From NCBI RefSeq assembly GCF_042646605.1, contig NZ_JBHRUG010000048.1, forward strand, positions 124,001-188,000: a DNA stretch of 64,000 nt, in the 5' to 3' direction. The position numbers were made by a program, and so were the translations under genes. This DNA is from Litchfieldella rifensis. GTDB taxonomy: Bacteria > Pseudomonadota > Gammaproteobacteria > Pseudomonadales > Halomonadaceae. The first letter of the stretch is position 1, and each line of letters begins with the position of its first letter. The notes beneath the pieces are model-generated. The model worked only from the letters and a program-made list of their open reading frames with translations. It had not been told where the DNA came from and ran no database searches. Positions 8,701 to 17,611 of this stretch are shown here, one piece after another.

Positions 8701-10077
8701 TTACAGGTTCGCTTTCACCGAGGCAGGCGCCGGCTCAGGTTCCGATTCGTCAAAGTCGACTTCCGGCGGTTCACGATGGAAGAAACGGGTCAGGTAGATC
8801 AGCTGTGCCAGCCCGATCGAGAGCCAGATCAGCCCCAGAATCACCGCATTGATGTCCAGCTTGCTCATCAGCCAGAGGTTGACCAGGGCGCCGATCAGCG
8901 GCACCACCATGCCCTTGAGGACACCATAACGGCGCTTGGCGTCCTCATCCTTGCTGACCAGGAAGATGACCGAGAGGTTGACCATGGTGAAGGCGATGAA
9001 CGCCCCGAAATTGATGAACGAAGCGGCGGACAATACATCCAGGAACAGGGCGATGATGCCGATGGCGCCGGTCAGCACGATACTGAACACCGGTGTATGG
9101 AAGCGCGGATGCAGGGCACCGAACAGTTTGCGCGGCAGTACCGCGTCCCGCCCCATGGCGAACAGCAGGCGTGAAGCGCTGGCCTGGGCGGCCAAGCCGG
9201 AGGTGAACTGTGCCAATACCATCCCGGCCAGGAAGATGGCCCCGAACAGGTCTGCGCCGATGGTCCTGGCAATCTCGAATGCGGCGGAATCGGCGTTGAC
9301 GAAATTGCTGCCCGGGTGTGCCAGCTGGGTGGTGTAACCTACCAGCACGTATATGCCACCGCCGATCAATGCGGTGAGCATGATCGCCCGCGGAATGTTG
9401 CGCTTGGGCTCGATGGTCTCTTCGGTCAGGGTGGTGACAGCATCGAAGCCGAGGAAGGAATAGGCTGCCACCGCTGCGCCCGCGGCAATGGCCGTAAAGC
9501 CGGCATCGTCACCGACAAACGGCCCCAGGCTGAACAGGGCGTCGGGACCGCCGGTCGCGAACACATGACGAACCGACAGCAGCACGAAGAAGCCGATGAC
9601 CAGTATCTGGAACATCATCAGCAGCGAGTTCACCTTGGCCGCCAGCTTGATGCCATAGACATTAAGGAAAGTGGTGATACCGATGAAGCCCAGCAGGAAG
9701 ATCCAACTTGGCACTTCCGGGAAGCGCGCATTCAAGTAGGCGGCGCCAATCAGCCAGATCACCATGGGCAGGAAGAAGTAGTCCAGCAGCACGCTCCAGC
9801 CCACCATGAAGCCGACCCGGGAGTCGATGGCCTTGCGCGCGTAGGTATAGGCAGAGCCTGATACCGGGTAGGTGCGCGCCATGATGCCGTAACTGTACGC
9901 CGTGAATAGCATGGCAACGGTGGTGATGAGGTAGGCCGTGGGCACAGCACCGTTGGTGGCGCTGGCGATCACGCCGAAGGTGCCGAGCACGATCAGCGGC
10001 GTCATGTAGGCCAGACCGAACAGCACCACGGCCTTCAGGGATAGGGTTCTCTCCAGTTTGATATTGTTTTCCGACAT
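8701..10077 (-). CDS. APC-family amino acid/polyamine permease
   Basis: A 458-aa cytoplasmic-membrane transporter of the amino acid-polyamine-organocation superfamily with about twelve helices. The start at 10077 (MSENNIKLERTLSLKAVVLF) follows a GGAG ribosome site; an upstream Met lacks one. Helix 1 carries the family's unwound glycine-rich segment (VLGTFGVIASATNG), and SFLGFDAVTTLTEE near residue 215 is typical of APC permeases. Overall it resembles putrescine/amino-acid importers (PuuP/PlaP type), but specificity is inferred only. Probable operon with the nitrilase gene; the divergent LuxR-type gene starts about 225 bp upstream. Confidence 0.88.
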   Translation of the reverse strand: MSENNIKLERTLSLKAVVLFGLAYMTPLIVLGTFGVIASATNGAVPTAYLITTVAMLFTAYSYGIMARTYPVSGSAYTYARKAIDSRVGFMVGWSVLLDYFFLPMVIWLIGAAYLNARFPEVPSWIFLLGFIGITTFLNVYGIKLAAKVNSLLMMFQILVIGFFVLLSVRHVFATGGPDALFSLGPFVGDDAGFTAIAAGAAVAAYSFLGFDAVTTLTEETIEPKRNIPRAIMLTALIGGGIYVLVGYTTQLAHPGSNFVNADSAAFEIARTIGADLFGAIFLAGMVLAQFTSGLAAQASASRLLFAMGRDAVLPRKLFGALHPRFHTPVFSIVLTGAIGIIALFLDVLSAASFINFGAFIAFTMVNLSVIFLVSKDEDAKRRYGVLKGMVVPLIGALVNLWLMSKLDINAVILGLIWLSIGLAQLIYLTRFFHREPPEVDFDESEPEPAPASVKANL

Positions 10078-10301
10078 GATCCGTCTCCAGTACACGTTGA
10101 CGCCGACGCCGGGCACCAGCCAGGCCGGTACGACGCGTTAAGGTGGCAGGCATGGCCTCCACGAATGAGCAGCTCAGTCCCACAGTTGCCGGCGTCATAA
10201 GGGCCCGGCTAGACTGCGATACGTAGTAACCACTCTGTTGACAACGTTATTGAGCGGGCGACGGGGGGTATATAACCCCAGCGTGGTATGGTTTTGCGGG
10301 C

Positions 10302-11117
10302 TTGGAATTGGTGAAACACAGCGAACACGACGAGGCCCTGGCCAACACCATCAAGGCCTTGGCGACAGCCGAGCTTCCTCGTCAGTTCTCCGCGCTGGTG
10401 CGAGGGCTGGCCGCCTTCGACAACCTGATCATCATTGCCTATCACGGCGAACACCGACCGACGGTACTCTACAGGGAATTTACCGATCCGGTGGTCTATC
10501 TGCCGATGGACAACCAGTACCTGGGCGGGGCCTATCTGCTGGATCCGTTCTACCACGAGCATCTCAAGGGCGATGTGCGGGGCGTAAGACGGTTGATGGA
10601 TGTGGCACCGGACCACTTCCGGCGCACCCATTACTATAACAACTACTATAAGCAGACCACGCTACTCGATGAGGTGGCGGTCTTTGCCACCATTACTGAC
10701 AACATTACGCTAACGGCCTGCTTCGGCAGGGACCGTTCCAGCGGCAGCCCCTTCGGCAAGCGCGAGATCCAGGCCCTGCGGCGACACGAGATGAGCCTCA
10801 GCGCCCTGCTGGAGACGCACTGGAGGGACTACCGTTCCGAGGATGCCGCCGGGGCGGCGTCGGCGCCTCTGGAGAAACGCCTGCGCGAGGCCCTGGAGCA
10901 GGAGCACGGCATCCGGCTGAGTCCGCGCCAGGCCGAAGTGGCCCTGTTCATCCTGAGGGGGCATTCGTCCCTGGCCATTGGCCTGCACCTGGAGGTCAGT
11001 ACCCAGACGGTGAAGGTCTTCCGCCGCCAGCTCTACGCCAAGTGCAACATTTCCTCCCAGGCGGAGCTCTTCGCACTGCTGATGCCGCTGTTCACCCGAC
11101 TGACCGTGCCTGGCTGA
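10302..11117 (+). CDS. LuxR-family transcriptional regulator
   Basis: A 271-aa regulator with a C-terminal LuxR-type helix-turn-helix (about residues 203-262): LSPRQAEVALFILRGHSSLA then STQTVKVFRRQLYAKCNISS. The N-terminal 190 residues resemble no sensor domain I can name. The start is uncertain: TTG at 10302, or GTG at 10311; the ATG at 10288 is closed by a stop. It is divergent from the permease-nitrilase pair, with about 220 bp of shared upstream DNA, and so probably regulates them. It could also act on the dddD-type genes beyond. Confidence 0.85.
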   Translation: MELVKHSEHDEALANTIKALATAELPRQFSALVRGLAAFDNLIIIAYHGEHRPTVLYREFTDPVVYLPMDNQYLGGAYLLDPFYHEHLKGDVRGVRRLMDVAPDHFRRTHYYNNYYKQTTLLDEVAVFATITDNITLTACFGRDRSSGSPFGKREIQALRRHEMSLSALLETHWRDYRSEDAAGAASAPLEKRLREALEQEHGIRLSPRQAEVALFILRGHSSLAIGLHLEVSTQTVKVFRRQLYAKCNISSQAELFALLMPLFTRLTVPG

Positions 11118-11151
11118 GCCAAGGTACGTGAACAGCAATCTGACATCTTTA

Positions 11152-12045
11152 TCAGTCATGACTCCGCTCGGCTTCTCCAACGACCCAGGCTCGAAAGATC
11201 TCGGCATGGGGGTGCAGATACTGGTGCTCGGGATAGGTCAGGAAAAAGGCTTCCTGCGTCTCGACTCGATGGGAAAAGGGCGCTATCAGACGCCCGCTGG
11301 CAAGCATGTCCGATACCAGGGAGGTTCGTCCCAGTGCGATACCATGTCCCAGCGCCGCCATTTCCAGCGCCGAAATCAGGGTATCGAACTGCATGCCCGG
11401 CGACGTTTCGAGATGCGCAAACCCGGTTTGGCTCAACCAGTTGCTCCAGCCTTCCTTGTAACCGATCACATGGAGCAGCGTCTGGCCGGACAGCTCCTCG
11501 GGTGATGCCGGCGGCTGGCGCCCCCCGACAAGTGTCGGGCTGCAGACGGGCACCAGCTTGTCCCAGGTCAGACGCTCCGCCGTCAGGCCCGGCCAGGTAC
11601 CCAGCCCGTAACGGATCTCGAGATCGGCATCCCATTTGCGTTCGTCGACCCAGATATTGCTGGTAAAGCGCAGCCCCACCTCGGGGTGCAGGGCACGGAA
11701 CCTCTCCAGGCGAGGCGCCAGCCAATGGGTGAAAAATACCAGGTTGACCTTGATGGTCAGCGCCTTGGCGAGTCCCTGGCCGAAGAGCTCATCGGTCACC
11801 GCCGCCAGGTTTTCGATGGCATCGCGCACCGGCGGCAGGTAGGCCTTACCGGCGTCGGTCAGTTCAAGCCCCCGTGGCAGGCGTTTGAAAAGTGGGGTTC
11901 CCAGTTGGGCTTCCAGCCCCTTGACCTGCTGGCTGATCGCGGCCTGCGTCAGATTGAGCTCTGTCGCGGCCTGGGTGAAATTGAGATGACGGGCGGAGGC
12001 TTCAAAGGACCTCAGCCAGTTAAGGGGGGGCAATCGCTTCTTCAT
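11152..12045 (-). CDS. LysR-family regulator (GcvA-like; candidate DddR equivalent)
   Basis: A 297-aa LysR regulator. The start at 12045 (MKKRLPPLNWLRSFEASARH) matches the GcvA-type N-terminus; a longer frame to 12192 adds 49 atypical residues. The winged helix (about residues 8-65) includes FTQAATELNLTQAAISQQVK and the wing LPRGLELTDAGKAYLP; the rest is the periplasmic-binding-protein-like effector domain. It lies 140 bp downstream of the iron alcohol dehydrogenase on the same strand. In Marinomonas MWYL1 the dddD locus is controlled by a LysR protein, DddR, so this is a plausible equivalent, but I infer that from position only. Confidence 0.9.
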   Translation of the reverse strand: MKKRLPPLNWLRSFEASARHLNFTQAATELNLTQAAISQQVKGLEAQLGTPLFKRLPRGLELTDAGKAYLPPVRDAIENLAAVTDELFGQGLAKALTIKVNLVFFTHWLAPRLERFRALHPEVGLRFTSNIWVDERKWDADLEIRYGLGTWPGLTAERLTWDKLVPVCSPTLVGGRQPPASPEELSGQTLLHVIGYKEGWSNWLSQTGFAHLETSPGMQFDTLISALEMAALGHGIALGRTSLVSDMLASGRLIAPFSHRVETQEAFFLTYPEHQYLHPHAEIFRAWVVGEAERSHD

Positions 12046-12185
12046 GGGCGCAGCATTGCTCCGACTGACGTTTGCAGCGAGTGTCACCAATCGACGCCCC
12101 AAACACCAGTACGCATTCGTCAGGCAAGGGCGATCGTTGTGATCCTTGAGGTTGGTTCGTGTTACCGATGGATTCGCTGCTTCCC

Positions 12186-13262
12186 TTACCAAAGCTGCCG
12201 ATACAGCTCGATGACCTCGTCCGCTTCAGGCACACGCGGATTGTTGCCCGGCGAGCCCGAAGCCAGCGCCTGTTCCGCCATCACCGGCAGCAGTTCGAAG
12301 AAGCGCTGGCGCTCGATGCCGAATCCTTCGGGGCTGGGCACCTGCAATTCGTCGTTGAGCGCCTCGAGTTCTGCAATCAGTTTGCGGTTGGCCGTTTCGG
12401 TATCGTCCCGTTCGTTGGCGAGACCCATGGCCCGGGCGCAGTCAGCATAGCGCTCGGGTGCCGCCGGTATCGACCAGGCGGTCACCGCCGGCAGCAGCAT
12501 GGCATTGGATAGGCCGTGCGGCACATGGAAGAAGGCGCCGATCGGGCGGCTCATGCCATGCACCAGCGCCACCGACGCGCTGGAAAAGGCCACTCCGGCC
12601 AGGGTCGACCCGAGCATCATGGCTTCGCGTGCGGCCTCGTCGGCGCCGTCGTGATAGGCCCGGCGCAGATTCGGCGCGATCAGGCGCATGGCGGCCAACG
12701 CCTGCGCATCGCTGTACGGGTTGGCCTTTTTGCTGACATAGGCCTCGATCGCATGGGTCAACGCATCGATACCCACACAGAGCATTTTCTCGTCGCAGGC
12801 TTCATCGGTAATGATGGTGAAGCGGGTCACTTCGGAGCCGGTACCGGCCGTGGTCGGCACCGCGATCACCGGCAGTCCGCTCTCCAGCACGATGCGGGGG
12901 AACTTGTAGTCGCGCATCTGGCCGCCGTGCTTGGCCAGTATCGCAATCGCCTTGGCACTGTCGATGGGACTACCGCCACCCAAGGCGATGATGCAGTCGT
13001 AGCCGCCCGCACGAGCCTGCTCGACGCCCGCCTGAATGGAGCCGACGGTCGGCTCCGGCACGGTGGCGTCGAAAACGTCGGGGAAGACCCTATGTTGCTG
13101 CAGGTGCTGCTGAATCCGTGCGGCATAGCCCAGTTCCACCATCACCTTGTCGGTGACGATCAAGGGGCGCTTGCAGCCCAGACTGGCCAATACATTGGGG
13201 ATTTCCTGACTGGCTCCAGCGCCCACCTGCATCACGCGGGGCAGAACGATCTGTGTAGACAT
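12186..13262 (-). CDS. dddB: Iron-containing alcohol dehydrogenase, DddB-like, with internal deletion
   Basis: A 358-aa group III alcohol dehydrogenase, expected to oxidise a hydroxyacid or alcohol with NAD. The cofactor motif GGGSPIDSAK (about 96-104) and TTAGTGSE (137-144) are intact, as are the metal ligands Asp166, His170, His235 and His249, with FucO-like spacing after Asp166. Between EACDEKMLCVG and IDALTHAIE, however, about 25-30 residues of the family are missing: normally there is a segment with ALVDPELT and MPPxLTADTG. Relatives are near 383 aa. The deletion is in frame and may inactivate the enzyme. Divergent from dddD, as expected of DddB, which acts after DMSP cleavage. The symbol is by context. 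Confidence 0.8.
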   Translation of the reverse strand: MSTQIVLPRVMQVGAGASQEIPNVLASLGCKRPLIVTDKVMVELGYAARIQQHLQQHRVFPDVFDATVPEPTVGSIQAGVEQARAGGYDCIIALGGGSPIDSAKAIAILAKHGGQMRDYKFPRIVLESGLPVIAVPTTAGTGSEVTRFTIITDEACDEKMLCVGIDALTHAIEAYVSKKANPYSDAQALAAMRLIAPNLRRAYHDGADEAAREAMMLGSTLAGVAFSSASVALVHGMSRPIGAFFHVPHGLSNAMLLPAVTAWSIPAAPERYADCARAMGLANERDDTETANRKLIAELEALNDELQVPSPEGFGIERQRFFELLPVMAEQALASGSPGNNPRVPEADEVIELYRQLW

Positions 13263-13856
13263 AACGACTCCGTAATTCTGGTTGTGGACCCCTTGCCGGG
13301 GCAGGGCGGACAGGCGTTAGTGGGATGATTTCGTGGGAATCTCGGGCACCGGAGCCTGCTCGGTCGAGCCGCCGACCGGTATGGCCCCGCGGTGCTCAAC
13401 AACCGCCGTCTGGTATTTCAGGCACTTGCCTGGTCTTGTGGTTATTCTTCATAGCGTGAAACCCTTTGTTCTAATTAACCAAAAAGGAAGTTGCTCAGGC
13501 ATCGAGAAATAAGGCTGTATGAAACGGCGCGGATTGGATTCTGGTAACGAAAGCGCAGCTTTGGAAGCAATAAAAAAAAAGGCCTTAGACCCAAATTTAT
13601 TTATACCGGCCCGTCATAAAAAAAATGATGTCTCAGGGCGATTTTTTATTGCTGGTGCCGCCTGTTCGGCGCTCTTAGTATCGCCCCGAGTCTCATGACA
13701 GAACTTGGCGAGAACCGATGCGTTACTAAAAAACCCGGAGTCATGGCGCACTTATTGTTTCGTTTAAGGCGACGCCTTGATAACTGTCATGCAAAACAAT
13801 TTTCAAAGCATTGGGTCGCAGCTAACTGCGTCGACAGCGAGAAGGAAAAATTGGAA
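13263..13856. other. Divergent regulatory region between the dddB-like gene and dddD
   Basis: 594 bp without a convincing gene. It is much more AT-rich than its flanks from about 13440 to 13860, with A tracts and TTTATTTATA-like stretches that could hold promoters for both sides. A 59-codon open frame (13519-13698, MKRRGLDSGNESAALEAIKK) lacks a clear ribosome site and recognisable similarity, and I do not call it. An upstream extension of the dddD frame to 13695 also falls here and is judged non-coding. The long leader would suit control by the adjacent LysR and AraC proteins. Confidence 0.5.
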
Positions 13857-16364
13857 ATGCAGAACAACAGTCAATTGCCTTTGACAGGTATCCGTGTCGT
13901 TGACTTCGGCCAGCAAATTGCCGGGCCGGCGGTTGCCATGGTACTGGCAGACCTCGGCGCGACCGTCGTCCATATCGATCCGCCGGCCGGCCCGCAGTGG
14001 GATCACCCGGCCAATGCCATTCTGCATCGCAACAAGAGCTGCCTGAGGCTGGACCTCAAAACGGACGCCGGCCTGCAACAAGCGCTGACACTGATCGATC
14101 AGGCCGACGTGGTCATCGAGAGCTTCCGTCCGGGCGTGATGCAGCGCTTGGGTCTCGACTTTGTCCGGTTGCGCCAGGCGCGCCCGGAGCTGATCACCCT
14201 GTCGGTACCGGGCTTCGCCAGCAACGACGAGCTGCGTCGTGAATGGAAGGCGACCGAGGCCGTCGTCGCCGCGACGTCGGGCGCCTTTACGGATATGGGC
14301 TTCAACCGGGTGCTGATGGGGCTCAACCCCAGTTTCTCGCCGCTCCCCCTGGGCTCCTCCTACGCCGTCTCGCTCGCCGCCGGTGCCGTGGTCATGGCGC
14401 TGCTGGCGCGGGAGAAGAGTGGTCGCGGCGACACTATCGAAGTGCCGGTCGCCGCCGCCTTGATGGAGGGCCTGTCCTACAACTCCATCGTCATCGACGG
14501 CCTGCCGGAGCGCTACAAGACCATGCGCGAGAAGGAGATCGAATACCGCCGGGCGAACCATATCGAAATGGACCTCAGCTACGAAGCGCTGCAGGAGTAT
14601 CTCGATCCCTTCTATCGCACCTACGAGTGCGCGGACGGCCGCATGTTCTACGTCGTCTGCCCGTCGCACCGCAACCATGCCAAACGCTGCCTGCAGGTTC
14701 TGGGCATCTACGAGGAGCTGCTGGCCGAGGGCTTGCCCGAGGTCAAGGACCTGCACCTCCCGATCAGCGAGTGGGATGGCGAAACCTCGATCGGTGTCTA
14801 CCCGCTGCCGAAGAAGTGGGCCGATATCATCTCGGCCAAGATGAAAAAGGCCTTCCTGACCCGGACCTCCGAGGAGTGGGGGCGCATCTTCGGCGAAGGC
14901 CAGATTCCCGGCGCACCGCATCGCACGACCCAGGAGTGGGTCAACAGCGAGCACACCAATGCCGCCGGTCTGATCATCGAAGTCGACGACCCCGAATATG
15001 GCGTGATGAAGCAGCCGGGGCCACTCGCCTGGCTCGAGGGGCTAGCAGAACCCATGCTACGCCCGCAACCGCGCCGCAACGTCAGCTTCGACGAGGCGCT
15101 GTCGCTCCTGCAGGCGCCGGCGGCGCACTCCGACTATGCCGCGCTGCGGGCCAAGGCACCCGCCGCCAAGGCAGGCTGGCTCGACGGCCTGCGCGTGCTC
15201 GACCTGACCAACGTGATCGCCGGTCCCCATTCCGGCACTTTCCTGACCCGCTTCGGCGCTCAGGTCACCAAGCTGGATCCGGTGACGCCGCTGTACGATC
15301 CGCTGATCGGTACCCTCTTCACCTTCCAGTGCGGCATGGGCAAGCAGAGCGCCCTGGTCGATATCACGACCGAGGAGGGACGGGAGGTGTTCAACCGTCT
15401 GGTGCGCTCCGTCGACCTGGTGCTGATCAACGCCCCCGACCGTCAGATGAAGCCCCTGGGCCTTGACCATGACAGCCTACAGGCCATCAACCCGGGTGTG
15501 CTGTTCTGCCGTCTGGACTGCTTGGGTGGCCCGCGCATCGGGCCGAAGAGCAACTACATCGGCTACGACGATATCGTCCAGGCCAACAGTGGCATCATGA
15601 GCCGCTTCGGCGGGCCCGCCACACCGGAGGAGCATGCCCACCTGGGCACCCTGGACGTCAACTGTGGCTTCGCCGCCGGTCTCGGCGTGGCGGTCGCCTT
15701 CTATCACAAGCTGAAGACCGGTGAGGTGACCCGGGCCCGTACCTCGCTGTCCGCCGTTACCAACTTCGCCCAGTTGCCGTTCGCCTTCGACTACGAGGGG
15801 CGTGCGCCCTTCGACGAACCCTTGGGTCGCGAAGCCCTCGGCAACCATGCACTGTCGCACTTCTACCGGACCGAGGACGGCTGGATCTTCCTCGACGCCA
15901 GCCCGGCCGAACTCGAAAAGCTGAAGGCCATCGAGGACCTGGGCGGCATCAACCAGGCGCAGGATCGAGCGGAATTCCTGCGCGCGGCCTTTGCAAAGGC
16001 CCCCTCGGCCTACTGGATCGAAGTGCTGCATGAAGCGGACATCGCCGCTGCGCAACCGCTGTCCATCGAGACGCTGCGCGAATGGTACAGCCGGGAAGCC
16101 GACGGCAGCGTGAGGATCGACGGGGGCAGCTATGCCTTCTCGATCTACCGCGATCACCCCAGCGGCCACTGCATTACCCAGATCGACCACTATGCGATCC
16201 GCCCCCGGGAAGCCATCATCAAGGCGGTCAGCCCGACGGAGCGCTTCGGGCACTCGACGCGCCGGATACTGAGCCAGGCCGGATACAGCGAGCCGCAAAT
16301 CGACTCGATGATCGAACGCGGTGTCGCCGGCCTGGGCTGGGGCAAGGAGTTCCTACCCAGTTAA
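13857..16364 (+). CDS. dddD: DddD-type acyl-CoA transferase/DMSP lyase (double CaiB domains)
   Basis: An 835-aa protein of two fused class III CoA-transferase domains (about 1-420 and 430-835), the architecture and length of DddD. DddD transfers CoA from acetyl-CoA to dimethylsulfoniopropionate and releases DMS and 3-hydroxypropionyl-CoA. Domain 1 starts TGIRVVDFGQQIAGPAVAMV; domain 2 starts LRVLDLTNVIAGPHSGTF. Asp600 in GTLDVNCGF of domain 2 aligns with the reported nucleophile Asp602 of Marinomonas DddD. The matching place in domain 1 (LPLGSSYAVS) has no Asp, as in other DddDs. The start at 13857 gives the family N-terminus. Neighbours (iron ADH, LysR, AraC) fit. Other betaine-like substrates are possible. 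Confidence 0.85.
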   Translation: MQNNSQLPLTGIRVVDFGQQIAGPAVAMVLADLGATVVHIDPPAGPQWDHPANAILHRNKSCLRLDLKTDAGLQQALTLIDQADVVIESFRPGVMQRLGLDFVRLRQARPELITLSVPGFASNDELRREWKATEAVVAATSGAFTDMGFNRVLMGLNPSFSPLPLGSSYAVSLAAGAVVMALLAREKSGRGDTIEVPVAAALMEGLSYNSIVIDGLPERYKTMREKEIEYRRANHIEMDLSYEALQEYLDPFYRTYECADGRMFYVVCPSHRNHAKRCLQVLGIYEELLAEGLPEVKDLHLPISEWDGETSIGVYPLPKKWADIISAKMKKAFLTRTSEEWGRIFGEGQIPGAPHRTTQEWVNSEHTNAAGLIIEVDDPEYGVMKQPGPLAWLEGLAEPMLRPQPRRNVSFDEALSLLQAPAAHSDYAALRAKAPAAKAGWLDGLRVLDLTNVIAGPHSGTFLTRFGAQVTKLDPVTPLYDPLIGTLFTFQCGMGKQSALVDITTEEGREVFNRLVRSVDLVLINAPDRQMKPLGLDHDSLQAINPGVLFCRLDCLGGPRIGPKSNYIGYDDIVQANSGIMSRFGGPATPEEHAHLGTLDVNCGFAAGLGVAVAFYHKLKTGEVTRARTSLSAVTNFAQLPFAFDYEGRAPFDEPLGREALGNHALSHFYRTEDGWIFLDASPAELEKLKAIEDLGGINQAQDRAEFLRAAFAKAPSAYWIEVLHEADIAAAQPLSIETLREWYSREADGSVRIDGGSYAFSIYRDHPSGHCITQIDHYAIRPREAIIKAVSPTERFGHSTRRILSQAGYSEPQIDSMIERGVAGLGWGKEFLPS

Positions 16365-16402
16365 ACCCGTCCCACCCCGGCGCTTGCCTTTCTCCTCCTA
16401 CC

Positions 16403-16424
16403 GCACCCCGGCTTGCCGGGGTGC
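16403..16424 (+). terminator. Hairpin terminator after dddD
   Basis: A perfect 10-bp stem, GCACCCCGGC and GCCGGGGTGC, with a TT loop, lies 39 bp after the dddD stop and is followed by a T-rich stretch. An identical copy sits in the degraded duplicate at 23845-23866. Confidence 0.75.
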
Positions 16425-16560
16425 TGGTCGTCTTTACCGATGTCCCGATCGCTCGAAGCGCGAAAAGAGGGCATATCCGGCGTTTTCCGCAATAATGTCC
16501 AAGCCAGTGGCTTGGTGCTAGGGCTAAGCTATGACGGATTGGCGTTCAGGGAGATGTGGC

Positions 16561-17394
16561 ATGGCGAAACAGTCCGGCCGGTTCGACTACTTCAAGAGTC
16601 AGCATATCCCCGAGCTTACGGTCCTCCAGGCGGCGTTCAGCGATTTCAGCTACGACCGTCATGCCCACGAGGAGTACGCCTTCGGCGTCACCCTCGCCGG
16701 GCGACAGGATTTCTTCAGCGGCGGGCAGTTTCACCGCAGCCCGCCCGGCAACGTCATCCAGTTCAATCCCGAACAAGTGCACGACGGCCACCCGGGCGAC
16801 GACAGCACGCTGGGGTATGTGATGGTCTACGTGCCTGCCGCCCAGCTCGAGGCTTTGTTTGCCGACGCGGTGGGATGCGAGCGTGCCGGTGGGTTTAGAA
16901 GCAGTGAAACCCTGATGGCGGATCCCAGCTTACGCCACGCCATCCTGGATCTGGCTCGCCTGGTGACCGATCAGGTGGGGGCCCGCATCGACCAGGAACA
17001 TGCCCTCTACCAGATGGCGACACGCCTGGTTCAGCGTGCCAGCAAGTTCCAGCCGAGTAATACGGTAAGTCGACCCGATGCCCTGCTGCAGCAAGCCAAG
17101 GACTACATCCTCGCGCATCTCGAGGAGGATATGTCGCTGGACGCTATCAGCCAGGCCGCCCACCTCTCGAAATACCACTTCCTGCGCCTGTTCCGTCAAC
17201 AGTTCGGCATCACGCCGCACCAATACGTATTGAGCTGCCGGGCCAATGCCGCGCGCAACGCCCTGGAGGCCGGCACGGCACCCAACGAGGTGGCCTTCCG
17301 CTATGGCTTTACCGACCTCAGCCACTTCAACCGCCGCTTCAAGCGCATCTATGGAATGACGCCCTACCAATACCAGCGCAGCGTCACCAACTGA
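16561..17394 (+). CDS. AraC-family transcriptional regulator
   Basis: A 277-aa AraC-type activator. The N-terminal cupin-like ligand domain contains HAHEEYAFGVTLAGRQDFF (about 40-60). The C-terminal pair of helix-turn-helices (about 180-277) contains SLDAISQAAHLSKYHFLRLF and FTDLSHFNRRFKRIYGMTPY. The start at 16561 is preceded by GGGAG at good spacing; an upstream ATG at 16531 is less well supported. It lies 197 bp after dddD on the same strand, behind a hairpin, and probably has its own promoter. Its effector may be a substrate or product of the dddD pathway. A degraded copy of its 3' end is at 23893-23973. Confidence 0.9.
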   Translation: MAKQSGRFDYFKSQHIPELTVLQAAFSDFSYDRHAHEEYAFGVTLAGRQDFFSGGQFHRSPPGNVIQFNPEQVHDGHPGDDSTLGYVMVYVPAAQLEALFADAVGCERAGGFRSSETLMADPSLRHAILDLARLVTDQVGARIDQEHALYQMATRLVQRASKFQPSNTVSRPDALLQQAKDYILAHLEEDMSLDAISQAAHLSKYHFLRLFRQQFGITPHQYVLSCRANAARNALEAGTAPNEVAFRYGFTDLSHFNRRFKRIYGMTPYQYQRSVTN

Positions 17395-17415
17395 CCGAGG
17401 TTTCACCCCAAGGGC

Positions 17416-17502
17416 GTGGTAGCGATCCTGCCGATCCAATTTCCCGCCGCAGGAATCCACGGTGTAAGCCTGCTGCTCTGGAGTTCGATGACGATTGCAT
17501 AA
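17416..17502 (+). pseudogene. Short coding remnant following araC
   Basis: An open stretch of 28 codons reads VVAILPIQFPAAGIHGVSLL and ends in a stop. A close relative occurs at 24421-24526 (FPAAGIHGASLMIWS), also downstream of an araC fragment. The shared residues show both are pieces of one ancestral gene that followed araC. I cannot identify the family. No start or ribosome site is visible. Confidence 0.4.
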
Positions 17503-17574
17503 AGCTTCAGATTATCGGTATTGGTGACTTTACAAGTAGGGGGCCAGTGTCTTCACTGGCAAACCGCCGAGAAA

Positions 17575-17602
17575 GCCGGCCCCGCTTCCTTGCGGGGTCG
17601 GC
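17575..17602 (-). terminator. Hairpin terminator of sstT
   Basis: The 11-bp arms GCCGGCCCCGC and GCGGGGTCGGC (one G-T pair) with a 6-nt loop lie 10 bp past the sstT stop, followed on the minus strand by TTTCTC. A second hairpin, GCCAGTG/CACTGGC at 17543-17560, lies just beyond. Confidence 0.75.
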
Positions 17603-17611
17603 GTCGTCATG

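Noticed and set aside
6274..13441. A shared 17-18 base string (CAAG-ACCAGGCAAGTGC type) near 6274 and, reversed, near 13441
   Set aside because: The match does not extend and has no second feature to support it; may be chance or a minor repeat.
13803..14954. A 383-codon antisense frame across dddD
   Set aside because: It has no domain, no ribosome site, and is a codon-bias shadow of the CoA-transferase gene.
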